Below are positions 31,318 to 41,248 of a stretch of 64,000 nucleotides of DNA, piece after piece (position 1 is the first letter of the stretch; every line of letters begins with the position of its first letter). The notes beneath the pieces were generated by a model that saw only the letters and a program-made list of their open reading frames with translations, did not search any database and was not told where the DNA came from. The translations under genes and the position numbers were made by a program. Origin of the DNA: Streptomyces sp. SCL15-4 (GTDB lineage Bacteria > Actinomycetota > Actinomycetes > Streptomycetales > Streptomycetaceae); assembly GCF_033366695.1 (NCBI RefSeq), contig NZ_JAOBTQ010000001.1, forward strand, positions 5,642,001 through 5,706,000, written 5' to 3'.

Positions 31318-32634
31318 TCACCCGCGCTGTGCCCGCAGCACCTTCCGGTACCAGTGGTACGACGACTTCGGTGTGCGGGTGAGCGTCGGGTAGTCGACGT
31401 GCACCAGGCCGAAGCGGCGGGTGTAGCCCTCGGCCCATTCGAAGTTGTCCAGCAGGGACCAGACGAAGTAGCCGCGGACGTCGACGCCGGCGGTGAGCGC
31501 GGTGTGGACGGCGCGGATGTGGGCGTCCAGGTAGGCGATGCGGTCCTGGTCGTCCACGCCGTCGTAGGAGCAGCCGTTCTCGGTGATGACGACGGGCGGG
31601 AGCCGGTCGCCGTAGCGGTCGTGGAAGCCGGTGAGGAGTTCGGTCAGCCCCTCGGGGACCACCGGCCAGCCGAAGCCGGTCACCGGTCGGCCCTCGATCT
31701 CCCGTACCGAGAAAGGCAGTTCGGCGGGCAGCTCAAGTCCTCCGTACCCGCCGTTGCCGTCTTCCGGAGCACCCACCAGGGACGGCGCGTAGTAGTTGAC
31801 GCCGTACCAGTCGACGGGCTCGGCGATGACCGGCAGGTCCTCCGCCGCGTCCTCGGGCATCAGCCCGGCCATGCCCTCCGGGTACCTGCCGAGGAGCACC
31901 GGTTCGGCGAACAGCCGGTTCAGCAGGGTGTCGTAGAGGTCCGCCGCCGCCACGTCCGCCGGGTCCTTCGACGCGGGCCAGACCGGGCCGTGGGAGTTGG
32001 CGATGCCGATGTCCCCCGCGCCGGACGCGCGCAGCGCCCGTACGGCGAGGCCGTGGGCGAGGAGCTGGTGGTGGGCGGCCGGCAGGGCGTCGAAGAGCAG
32101 CCGCCGGCCGGGGGCGTGGGCGCCGATGGCGTGGCCCAGCAGGGTGTGTTCCGCCGGTTCGTTGAGAGTGATCCACTTGTTCACCCGGTCGCCGAGACGG
32201 TCCGCCACCACCGACACGTAATCGGCGAACCTGGACGCGGTGTCCCGGTCCAGCCAGTCCAGCGCGGCGGGCAGGTCCCAGTGGAAGAGGGTGGGCACGG
32301 GCCGTACGCCCGCCGCGCACAGCTCGTCCACCAGGCGGTCGTAGAAGTCCAGGCCGCCGGCGGAGTTCACCCGGGGCCAGGAGACGGAGAAGCGGTAGGC
32401 GTCCACGTCGAGGCCGGCGAGCAGGGCCACGTCCTCGGGATAGCGGTGGTAGTGGTCGCAGGCCACCGCCGCCGTCGAACCGTCCCTCACCCGTCCCGGC
32501 CCGGCCGTGAACACGTCCCACACGGACGGCTCCCGCTGCTCGGCCGCGCCCTCGATCTGATGGGCCGAGGTCGACACGCCCCAGAGGAAGCCGGCCGGGA
32601 ACCGGGGGATCTCGGTGCCTGCGTCAGTCGCCAT
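31318..32634 (-). CDS. GH1 beta-glucosidase
   Basis: A 438-residue family 1 glycoside hydrolase. N-terminal FPAGFLWGVSTSAHQIEGA, the acid/base motif WITLNEPAEHTLLGHAIG and the nucleophile motif VVITENGCSYDG are all present, and the C-terminus has SLLDNFEWAEGYTRRFGL. There is no signal peptide, so the enzyme acts on imported disaccharides, probably cellobiose-like; exact specificity is unknown. ATG at 32634 is preferred; a TTG at 32670 would add 12 residues. It lies 43 bp after the emfourin gene and may be in the same transcript. Confidence 0.92.
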   Translation of the reverse strand: MATDAGTEIPRFPAGFLWGVSTSAHQIEGAAEQREPSVWDVFTAGPGRVRDGSTAAVACDHYHRYPEDVALLAGLDVDAYRFSVSWPRVNSAGGLDFYDRLVDELCAAGVRPVPTLFHWDLPAALDWLDRDTASRFADYVSVVADRLGDRVNKWITLNEPAEHTLLGHAIGAHAPGRRLLFDALPAAHHQLLAHGLAVRALRASGAGDIGIANSHGPVWPASKDPADVAAADLYDTLLNRLFAEPVLLGRYPEGMAGLMPEDAAEDLPVIAEPVDWYGVNYYAPSLVGAPEDGNGGYGGLELPAELPFSVREIEGRPVTGFGWPVVPEGLTELLTGFHDRYGDRLPPVVITENGCSYDGVDDQDRIAYLDAHIRAVHTALTAGVDVRGYFVWSLLDNFEWAEGYTRRFGLVHVDYPTLTRTPKSSYHWYRKVLRAQRG

Positions 32635-32677
32635 GGGCGGATCATCCGCAGCCCCGGCGACGGAAGTCAACGCCCCG

Positions 32678-32944
32678 TCACGCGCCTTCCTTCAGCACTC
32701 GTGTCACCAACTCCCTCTGGTCCGGGGACAGTCCGGGATCGGCCGCGTACACCGTGCGGCCGTCGACCGTGATCTCGTAGCTGAAGCCGTCCGGGACGCC
32801 CGCCGGAGGCGCGGCCCGGCCGGACGCGAGGACACGTCCGGCCAGGGACTGCCACTCCTCGGCATCGGACCGGTCCGAGGTGTCCACCTCGGCCCCGCGC
32901 TCGATGCCCGCGAAACCGCCCGTACGCCGTACTCGAATACGCAT
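32678..32944 (-). CDS. Protealysin inhibitor emfourin-like protein
   Basis: An 88-residue protein beginning MRIRVRRTGGFAGIERGAEV and containing DGFSYEITVDGRTVYAADPG and the terminal LSPDQRELVTRVLKEG. This matches the emfourin (M4in) family, small inhibitors encoded beside protealysin-like M4 proteases. It starts 20 bp after the protease gene on the same strand, so the two are very likely co-transcribed. No signal peptide, in keeping with the cytoplasmic protease. ATG start. Confidence 0.82.
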   Translation of the reverse strand: MRIRVRRTGGFAGIERGAEVDTSDRSDAEEWQSLAGRVLASGRAAPPAGVPDGFSYEITVDGRTVYAADPGLSPDQRELVTRVLKEGA

Positions 32945-32964
32945 GGTCCGTGTCTAGTACGGAA

Positions 32965-34035
32965 TCAGAGCGTGCGCACCCCCACCTGTTCCCAGGCCTT
33001 CTGCACGGCCCGCAGTTCGTCCCCGGCGCCGTACCGCTCCCGCGTCGCCTTCACCGTCAGCGTGGCGAAGTCGGCGAAGAGCGCGTCCTCCTTCAGGTCG
33101 CCGCCGGTCAGCACGTCGTACCAGACCTGCCCGGCCTTCTCCCAGGCGTAGCCGCCGAGGGCGGTGGCGGCCAGGTAGAAGGCGTGGTTGGGGATGCCGG
33201 AGTTGATGTGCACGCCGCCGTTGTCGCGGCCGGTGCGGACGTAGTCCTCCATCCGCGCCGGCTGCGGGTCCTTGCCGAGGACGTCGTCGTCGTACGCCGT
33301 GCCCGGGGCCTTCATCGAGCGCAGGGCCACGCCGGTGACGCGCGGGGCGAGCAGTCCGGCGCCGATCAGCCAGTCGGCCTCGGCGGCGGTCTGGCCGAGG
33401 GTGTACTGCTTGATCAGCGAGCCGAAGACATCGGAGAGCGATTCGTTGAGCGCGCCGGACTGGCCGTGGTAGTCCAGGTTGGCGGTGTGCTGGGTGACGC
33501 CGTGGGTCAGCTCGTGGCCGATGACGTCGACCGGGATGGTGAAGTCGAGGAAGACCTCGTTGTCCCCGTCGCCGAAGACCATCTGCTCGCCGTCCCAGAA
33601 GGCGTTGTCGTAGCCCTCGCCGAAGTGCACGGTGGCGTCCAGCGGTAGGCCGTTGCCGTCGATGGAGTGCCGGCCGTAGGCCTTCAGATACAGCTCGAAG
33701 GTGGCGCCGAGGCCGGCGTAGGCCCGGTTGACGGAGGCGTCGGAGCCGGGCTCGGAGCCCTCCTCGCGGACCTTGGTGCCGGGCAGGTCCTGGGTGTGCT
33801 CGGCGTCGTAGATGGTGCGGTGCGGCTGGTCGGGGGCGGCGCCCTCGGGCGCGGCGACGGCACTCGCGCCGATCACCGTGGTCAGGCGCCGCTTGGTGCG
33901 CTGGAAGGCGTCGTGCTCCAGGGACCGGCGGGCCGGGCCGGAGAGCGCGGGGTCGTCGTTGCGGGCGAGTTTGTCGAGGACGTGCGGCGGCACGATCGTG
34001 CAGAAGACGGGCTCGGAGCCCCCGGTGGTCGTCAT
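32965..34035 (-). CDS. Protealysin-like M4 metalloprotease
   Basis: A 356-residue thermolysin-family protease. It has a short PLN-type propeptide (EPVFCTIVPPHVLDKLA, with the Cys that can cap the active site) and no signal peptide, which marks the intracellular protealysin group. The zinc site is HELTH (residues 174-178) with the third ligand in GALNESLSD (Glu198), and the substrate/catalytic His lies in DNGGVHINSGIPN. ATG at 34035 is chosen for family length; another ATG at 34047 is in frame. Upstream is a shared divergent region with leuA. Confidence 0.88.
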   Translation of the reverse strand: MTTTGGSEPVFCTIVPPHVLDKLARNDDPALSGPARRSLEHDAFQRTKRRLTTVIGASAVAAPEGAAPDQPHRTIYDAEHTQDLPGTKVREEGSEPGSDASVNRAYAGLGATFELYLKAYGRHSIDGNGLPLDATVHFGEGYDNAFWDGEQMVFGDGDNEVFLDFTIPVDVIGHELTHGVTQHTANLDYHGQSGALNESLSDVFGSLIKQYTLGQTAAEADWLIGAGLLAPRVTGVALRSMKAPGTAYDDDVLGKDPQPARMEDYVRTGRDNGGVHINSGIPNHAFYLAATALGGYAWEKAGQVWYDVLTGGDLKEDALFADFATLTVKATRERYGAGDELRAVQKAWEQVGVRTL

Positions 34036-34239
34036 ATCCGGAACCATCGCATTGTGTGACTTCACTGTCACTACCTGCCACCATGATTGGTGAAATACCG
34101 GGACAACGGGCGCCACGCTGCGTGACGTTGTGGTAGGGCGATGTGATGCGGTGCACTTTTTGTCCAATTTCTCCGCCTGGTCCCGCATACTGGGACAGGC
34201 CCGCGCGCCCGGAACGGCTCGGCTAGGCTGCGGAGCATC

Positions 34240-34268
34240 ATGCGCTCCTGGCTGCTTCTTCTTAGCTG

Positions 34269-34287
<19 letters not shown>
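34240..34287 (+). CDS. leuA leader peptide
   Basis: A 15-codon frame encoding MRSWLLLLSCRGEGL, with four consecutive leucine codons and GGAG just before the ATG. It ends 90 bp before leuA. Leucine-run leader peptides upstream of leuA are known in Actinobacteria and serve attenuation: ribosome stalling at the leucine codons changes the fold of the downstream RNA. Confidence 0.85.
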
Positions 34288-36099
<1,812 letters not shown>

Positions 36100-36104
36100 C
36101 GGGT

Positions 36105-36133
36105 CCCCGCCCGCCGCACACCGGCGGGCGGGG
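36105..36133 (+). terminator. leuA terminator hairpin
   Basis: An 11-bp perfect stem, CCCCGCCCGCC / GGCGGGCGGGG, with a 7-nt loop begins five bases past the leuA stop. Confidence 0.8.
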
Positions 36134-36262
36134 TGCCGCTTTTCGGCCATCGCGTCCCTCAGGTCACGGAAAGGTCTCGTACGGGGTACTGACTCCGCCT
36201 CCCTGATGTGGCTAACATCACGCCAGCGCGGCGATGCTGCCGCGCCGTTACGGAGGTGCGAC

Positions 36263-36958
36263 GTGCTGCCAGTACGGGGACGAGACGGCCGTGCCACCGG
36301 GGCCCTGCGCATCCTGGGCACCCGCACCGCGTGGACGCCCGTCGGCGACGGCGAGTTCTTCTGTCCCGGCTGCGGCGGCGACCGCAACTACCAGCGGCTC
36401 ACCGGCCGCCGCCGGCTCACCCTGCTCGGCGTGCCCCTGCTGCCGCGCGGCGAGACCGGACCGGTGGTGGAGTGCGCCGCCTGCCGGCACCACTTCGGCA
36501 CCGACGTCCTGGGCCACCCGACCACCCGCCGCTTCTCCGCGATGCTCCGCGACGCCGTGCACACCGTCGCCCTCGCGGTCCTCGCGGCGGGCGGCACCTC
36601 CTCCCGCACGGTCCTGGAGACGGCCTGCGCCACCGTCCGCGCGGCCGGCTCCGCCGACTGCACCGAGGAGCAGCTCGCCGCCCTGGTCGACGCCCTCGCC
36701 GCCGACACCGGCCGGTACTTCGAGCAGCCGTGCGGGGCCGGGCTGACCATAGAGCTGCACGAGGCCCTGGACCCGCTCGCCGCGCACCTCGCCCCGGCCG
36801 GCCGCGAGGCCCTGCTGCTCCAGGGCGCCCGCATCGCCCTCGCCGACGGCCCCTACACCCCCGCCGAACGCGACGCCCTCGCCACCGTCGGCGCGGCCCT
36901 CACCCTCCGCGCCGACGACGTCAACCGGCTGCTGGCCGCCGCCCGCACCCCCTCCTGA
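36263..36958 (+). CDS. TerB-family protein with N-terminal zinc ribbon
   Basis: A 231-residue protein. A zinc-ribbon-like part with FFCPGCGGDRNYQR and ECAACRHHFG (two CxxC pairs) precedes a helical TerB-like domain with ILLQ-type pattern in EALLLQGARIALADGPYTPAERDALATVG. The family is named for tellurite resistance, but no other ter genes are near, so its role here is unknown. GTG at 36263 has GGAGGTG five bases upstream; the open frame continues earlier without such a signal. Confidence 0.8.
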   Translation: MLPVRGRDGRATGALRILGTRTAWTPVGDGEFFCPGCGGDRNYQRLTGRRRLTLLGVPLLPRGETGPVVECAACRHHFGTDVLGHPTTRRFSAMLRDAVHTVALAVLAAGGTSSRTVLETACATVRAAGSADCTEEQLAALVDALAADTGRYFEQPCGAGLTIELHEALDPLAAHLAPAGREALLLQGARIALADGPYTPAERDALATVGAALTLRADDVNRLLAAARTPS

Positions 36959-37008
36959 TCACCCTGGTGGAGTAAGAGCGCGGCCGCCGTCGCGGGCAGC
37001 ATCAGGGC

Positions 37009-38241
37009 GTGATCCCGCGCAGCCGCACCCTTCCGACCGTCCTCGCCCTCCTCACCGCACTCACCGCACTCACCGCACTCACCGCCGGGCAGCCCGCGCA
37101 CGCCGCGCCCGGCGACTGCGAGTCCTCCGTCCCGTACGCCTCCGGACAGGACGGCTACGCCGTCTACCGCATCCCCGCCGTGGTGGAGACCCGGACCGGC
37201 ACCCTCCTCGCCTTCGCCGAGGGCCGCCGCGGCGGCGTCGGCGACAGCGGGGACATCGACGTCGTCCTGCGCCGCTCCGCCGACGGCGGCTGCACCTGGG
37301 GCCCGCTGACCGTGGTCGCCGCCGGCCACGGCGACACCCGGGGCAACCCGGCGCCCGTCGTCGACCCGCGCACCGGCACCATCATCCTGGTGACCTGCGG
37401 CAACAGCGGCAGCGCGACCGAGGCGCGGATCATGCGCGGCGAGGTCGGCCCGGGACAGGGCCGCCGGGTCTACGTCCAGCGCAGCGCGGACGACGGCCGG
37501 CACTTCACCGATCCCCGGGACATCACCGACACGGTGAAGCGGCCGGACTGGCGCTGGTACGCCACCGGCCCCGGCCACGCCCTCGCCCTCACCCGCGGCC
37601 CGCACGCCGGCCGCCTGCTGATCCCCGCCAACCACTCCGCCGCCCCGCCCGCCGGCTCCTCCGACACCGGCCAGGAGGCCCGCTACTACGGCGGCCACGC
37701 CCTCTACAGCGACGACACCGGCCACACCTGGCACCTGGGCTTCGTCGACGCGGTGTACGACGGCGTGACCAACGCCAACGAGACCAGCGCCGCCCAGCTC
37801 CCCGACGGCCGCGTCTACCTCGGCGCCCGCGACCAGAACGGCACCGCCCCCGGCAACCGGCTCGACAGCCACTCCAGCGACGGCGGCCGCACCCTGGACC
37901 GCCCCTACGCCGTCCAGCACTCCCTGGACGCCGTCCCCGTGGTCCAGGGCAGCGTCCTGCAGCCCGACGCCCCGGGCGCGCCCCTGCTGTTCTCCGCGCC
38001 CTCCGTGCCCACCGCCCGCCGCGCCCTCGCCCTGTGGGCCAGCGCGGACGCCGGCCGCACCTTCGTCCGGCTGCTCACCCTCGGCGACCTGCGGGCCGCC
38101 TACTCCGACCTCGTCCCGCTCGGCAGCCGGCACGTCGGCGTCCTCTACGAGACCGGCATCGACAGCCCCTACGAGTCGCTGCAGTTCCGCCGGATCCCGC
38201 TGCCGTCGATGTCACAGGAGCGGGCGGCCGTCCCGTCGTGA
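37009..38241 (+). CDS. Secreted exo-alpha-sialidase
   Basis: A 410-residue sialidase (GH33-type six-bladed propeller). A signal peptide covers about the first 33 residues and ends in QPAHA-APG. The catalytic-Arg motif YRIPAVVE is followed by GDSGDIDVVLRRS and several Asp boxes (SADGGCTWGP, SADDGRHFTD, SDDTGHTWHL, SSDGGRTLDR, SADAGRTFVR). It would release terminal sialic acid from glycans outside the cell. GTG start. A lyase and ABC transporter nearby could handle the released sugar; this link is inference. Confidence 0.88.
   Translation: MIPRSRTLPTVLALLTALTALTALTAGQPAHAAPGDCESSVPYASGQDGYAVYRIPAVVETRTGTLLAFAEGRRGGVGDSGDIDVVLRRSADGGCTWGPLTVVAAGHGDTRGNPAPVVDPRTGTIILVTCGNSGSATEARIMRGEVGPGQGRRVYVQRSADDGRHFTDPRDITDTVKRPDWRWYATGPGHALALTRGPHAGRLLIPANHSAAPPAGSSDTGQEARYYGGHALYSDDTGHTWHLGFVDAVYDGVTNANETSAAQLPDGRVYLGARDQNGTAPGNRLDSHSSDGGRTLDRPYAVQHSLDAVPVVQGSVLQPDAPGAPLLFSAPSVPTARRALALWASADAGRTFVRLLTLGDLRAAYSDLVPLGSRHVGVLYETGIDSPYESLQFRRIPLPSMSQERAAVPS
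37051..37086 (+). repeat. 9-bp tandem repeat in the sialidase signal peptide
   Basis: Four copies of CTCACCGCA (the last ends in C), coding the LTALTALTALTA run of the signal peptide hydrophobic core. Copy number change would keep the frame and only alter the length of the core. Confidence 0.85.
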
Positions 38242-38317
38242 AGGGGGTGGGCGTGGCCGGGCGGAGGAGTGGATGATGGGGTGCGGTGATCGGCTACGGC
38301 GAACGGGGGCGTCCGGC

Positions 38318-39241
38318 ATGAGCACAACCGAGGAGTTCGAGGAGCTGCGGCCGCTGCTGTTCTCCATCGCCTACCGCATCCTCGGCAGCGTCGGCGAGGC
38401 CGAGGACGCCGTCCAGGAGACCTGGCTGCGCTTCTCCGCCTCCCCGGTCCGGCCGCGGTCGGCCAAGGCGTACCTGTCGGCCACGGTGACCCGGCTGTCC
38501 ATCGACGTCCTGCGCTCGGCCCGGGTGCGCCGGGAGGCGTACGTCGGCCCCTGGTTCCCCGAGCCGCTGCTGGCCGACCCCTACGAGGACCCGGAGCGGT
38601 CGGCGGAGCTGGCCGACTCGGTGTCGATGGCCGCCCTGCTGCTCCTGGAGCGGCTCAGCCCGCCGGAGCGCGCGGTCTTCGTGCTGCGCGAGGTCTTCGA
38701 CTTCGGCTTCCCGGAGATCGCCCGGGCGGTCGGCCGCTCGGAGGCGGCCTGCCGCCAGCTCCTGGTGCGGGCCCGGCGCCACATGACCGAGGGCCGGCCC
38801 CGCTTCGAGGCGGACCGCACCGAGCGGGACCACCTGGCCTCCCGCTTCTTCGACGCCCTGCGCGAGGGCGACGTCATCGCGCTGCGGGACCTGCTCGCCG
38901 CCGATGCGTCGATGGCCGGCGACGGCGGCGGCAAGGCTCCCCGGCTGGCCCGGACCGTCGTGGGCGCCGAGAACGTGGCCCGGCTGCTCGCCGCCCTCTT
39001 CGCCCGGCTCGACGACGTCGCCGTCACCTGCGAGCCGCACGAGGTCAACGGCGGGCCCGGCGCGGTCTTCCGCGACCGGGAGGGCCGCGTCCTCAACGTC
39101 ATGGCGCTCGACGTCCTCGACGGGCGGGTCCGGGCCGTCCGCCTCGTGGCCAACCCCGACAAGCTCGGCCACCTCGGTCCCGTGGCGGACGCCTGGTCGG
39201 TGCACCACGCGTTGCGGGAGGCGCGCCGGAGAGCGCGGTGA
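38318..39241 (+). CDS. ECF41-type RNA polymerase sigma factor (SigJ-like)
   Basis: A 307-residue extracytoplasmic-function sigma factor with a C-terminal SnoaL-like domain. Region 2 is LLFSIAYRILGSVGEAEDAV, region 4 is FDFGFPEIARAVGRSEAACRQ, and the extension ends with the hallmark RLVANPDKLGHL motif of group ECF41, in which the extension controls activity instead of a separate anti-sigma factor. ATG at 38318; the frame is open upstream. The usual ECF41 partner, an oxidoreductase or carboxymuconolactone decarboxylase gene, is not adjacent. Confidence 0.9.
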   Translation: MSTTEEFEELRPLLFSIAYRILGSVGEAEDAVQETWLRFSASPVRPRSAKAYLSATVTRLSIDVLRSARVRREAYVGPWFPEPLLADPYEDPERSAELADSVSMAALLLLERLSPPERAVFVLREVFDFGFPEIARAVGRSEAACRQLLVRARRHMTEGRPRFEADRTERDHLASRFFDALREGDVIALRDLLAADASMAGDGGGKAPRLARTVVGAENVARLLAALFARLDDVAVTCEPHEVNGGPGAVFRDREGRVLNVMALDVLDGRVRAVRLVANPDKLGHLGPVADAWSVHHALREARRRAR

Positions 39242-39250
39242 GCGTCGTAC

Positions 39251-39287
39251 GCGGGTGCGTGCGCCAATGTGCGGCGCACGCACCCGC
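39251..39287. terminator. Bidirectional terminator between sigma factor and lyase genes
   Basis: A 15-bp perfect stem, GCGGGTGCGTGCGCC / GGCGCACGCACCCGC, with a 7-nt loop lies between two convergent stops. Confidence 0.85.
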
Positions 39288-39295
39288 GCCGGGTG

Positions 39296-40243
39296 TCAGC
39301 GCTCGTGCGCGTCCCGGCCGAGGAGGCCGGCCGCCGCCAGGAACTTGCCGACCTGTTCGACCTCCTCGCCGGACAGCGGGACCTGCGGCTCGGCGGTGAT
39401 GGGGCAGTCGATGACGCCGCGCAGGTGCAGCGCCGCCTTGAACGCGCCCAGCGCCGCCGAACCGCCGCCCATCCGCGCCGGATCGCCGACGCCGACCATC
39501 CCGAACAGGGCGCACAGCCGCTCCTGTTCGGCCCGCGCGCCCTCCGGGTCGTCCGCCCGGCAGTGCCGGTACAGCCGCACGTACCCGTGCGGGTCGACGT
39601 TGGCCAGGCCCGGCACCGCCCCGTCCGCGCCCATCGCCAGCGCCGCGTCGGTGATCTGCTCCGAGCCGGTGAGCACGCCGAACCCGGGGTGGGCGCGGGA
39701 GCCCGTCACCAGCTCCCGGAAGGCCGCCAGATCCCCGCTGGAGTCCTTGATCCCGGCCAGGACACCGTCCCCGGCGAGCCCCAGCACCACCTCCGCGGGC
39801 AGCTTGGTGTGCACGGCGACCGGGATGTCGTAGGCGATCACCGGGACCGGGCTGGCGGCGGCGATCCGGCGGTAGTGGCGGACGATCTCCGCGGGATGGG
39901 TGCGGGCGTAGAACGGGGCGGTGACGACGACGGCCTCCGCGCCGGCCCCGGTGACCGCCGCGACATGCTCCAGGACGCGCGGCGTGGTCATGTCGATGGC
40001 GCCCGCGATGACCGGCAACTGCCCGCCGAGGTGCGCGGTCACGGCCGCCACCACCTGCCGGCGCTGCGCGTCCGTCAGGAACGCCGCCTCCGAGGTCGAG
40101 CCCAGCAGGAACAGCCCGTGCACCCCCGCCTCCACCAGGAAGTCCACCAGGCGCAGCAGGGACGGCACATCCACCTCGCGGTCCGGTGTCAGGGGTGTGC
40201 AGACGGGCGGGACGACACCGGTGAGCGGGGCGGGAAGGGTCAT
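39296..40243 (-). CDS. DapA/NanA-superfamily aldolase or lyase
   Basis: A 315-residue TIM-barrel Schiff-base enzyme. Motifs are LFLLGSTSEAAFLTD (phosphate/carboxylate-binding loop, GSTSE rather than the GTTGE of true DapA), VPVIAYDIPVAVHTKL (Tyr) and GVLAGIKDSSGDLAAF (catalytic Lys). The altered loop argues against lysine biosynthesis and for N-acetylneuraminate lyase-like or other 2-keto acid cleavage. It is the last gene of the ABC transporter operon, its ATG following the upstream stop directly. Confidence 0.82.
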   Translation of the reverse strand: MTLPAPLTGVVPPVCTPLTPDREVDVPSLLRLVDFLVEAGVHGLFLLGSTSEAAFLTDAQRRQVVAAVTAHLGGQLPVIAGAIDMTTPRVLEHVAAVTGAGAEAVVVTAPFYARTHPAEIVRHYRRIAAASPVPVIAYDIPVAVHTKLPAEVVLGLAGDGVLAGIKDSSGDLAAFRELVTGSRAHPGFGVLTGSEQITDAALAMGADGAVPGLANVDPHGYVRLYRHCRADDPEGARAEQERLCALFGMVGVGDPARMGGGSAALGAFKAALHLRGVIDCPITAEPQVPLSGEEVEQVGKFLAAAGLLGRDAHER

Positions 40244-41248
40244 TCAGGGCTCCTGGCGCGCTAGATCTCGGGTCGACGTGTCCTCCTCCACAGGATGGTG
40301 ACACCGGTAGCGGTGAGCGGGGTGTGACGCGGCCGAGAAGTCCGGCATCACCCGGGCGCACAGCTCGTCGGCCTTCCAGCACCGGGTGCGGAACGGGCAG
40401 CCGCTCGGCGGGCGGGTCGCCGAGGGCACCGGCCCGCTCAGCGGGATCGGCTCGATCGGGTCCAGCAGGCCGGGCGTGGCGGAGAACAGGGCCCGGGTGT
40501 ACGGGTGCCGGGCCGCGTCGGTGACCCGGCCGGCCGGGGTCTCCTCCACGATCCGGCCCAGGTACATCGTGATCACCCGGTCGCTCATCCGCCGGACCGT
40601 CTGGATGTCGTGCGAGACGAACACCAGGGCCAGGCCGAGGCGTTCCTTCAGGTCCAGCAGCAGGTTCAGGATCTGCGCGCGGACCGAGACGTCCAGGGCG
40701 CTGGTCGGCTCGTCGGCGACCACGAGGGCCGGGTCCAGGGCGAGGGCGCGGGCGATGGCCACCCGCTGCCGCTGCCCGCCCGACAGCTGCCCCGGCAGCG
40801 CGTCGGCGAGCGCCCCGGGCAGTCCCACCAGCGCCATCAGTTCCCGCACCCGCTCCTCGCGCTGCGCGCGGCTGCCGCGCCGGTGCACGTCCAGCGGGTC
40901 GCGCAGGATGCGGCGGACGGTCAGCCGGCGGTTCAGCGCGGTCGACGGGTCCTGGAAGACCAGCCCGGTGCCCGCCCCCACGGTCGCCCGGCGCTCGGCG
41001 TCCGGCATCGCCCACAGGTCCCGGCCGCGGAACGCCACCGTCCCCGCGACCGGCCGCTGGATGCCCACCAGCACCTTCGCCAGCGTCGACTTCCCGCACC
41101 CCGACTCGCCGACCACGCCCACCGTCTCCCCGGCCGCCACGGACAGCCCGGCACCGGTCAGGGCGTACACCCGGTCCCGCCTGAAGAGCCCGCCGCTGCG
41201 CGCCTTGTGCACCACGTGCGCGTCCCGTACCTCCACCACCGCCGTCAT
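40244..41248 (-). CDS. Peptide-type ABC transporter ATPase (DppF/OppF-like)
   Basis: A 334-residue ATPase. Walker A is [16 protein letters not shown], the signature [15 protein letters not shown], and Walker B ALVVADEPTSALD. The C-terminal oligopeptide-transporter extension with SGCPFRTRCWKADELC is a conserved cysteine motif of Opp/Dpp ATPases. Its ATG overlaps the stop of the upstream fusion gene by four bases. Confidence 0.9.
   Translation of the reverse strand: MTAVVEVRDAHVVHKARSGGLFRRDRVYALTGAGLSVAAGETVGVVGESGCGKSTLAKVLVGIQRPVAGTVAFRGRDLWAMPDAERRATVGAGTGLVFQDPSTALNRRLTVRRILRDPLDVHRRGSRAQREERVRELMALVGLPGALADALPGQLSGGQRQRVAIARALALDPALVVADEPTSALDVSVRAQILNLLLDLKERLGLALVFVSHDIQTVRRMSDRVITMYLGRIVEETPAGRVTDAARHPYTRALFSATPGLLDPIEPIPLSGPVPSATRPPSGCPFRTRCWKADELCARVMPDFSAASHPAHRYRCHHPVEEDTSTRDLARQEP

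Noticed and set aside
36263..36958. Tellurite resistance determinant
   Set aside because: Only a TerB-like domain is present; no other ter genes are nearby.
39296..40243. True dihydrodipicolinate synthase (dapA)
   Set aside because: The loop reads GSTSE instead of GTTGE and the gene ends a transporter operon, so lysine biosynthesis is unlikely.
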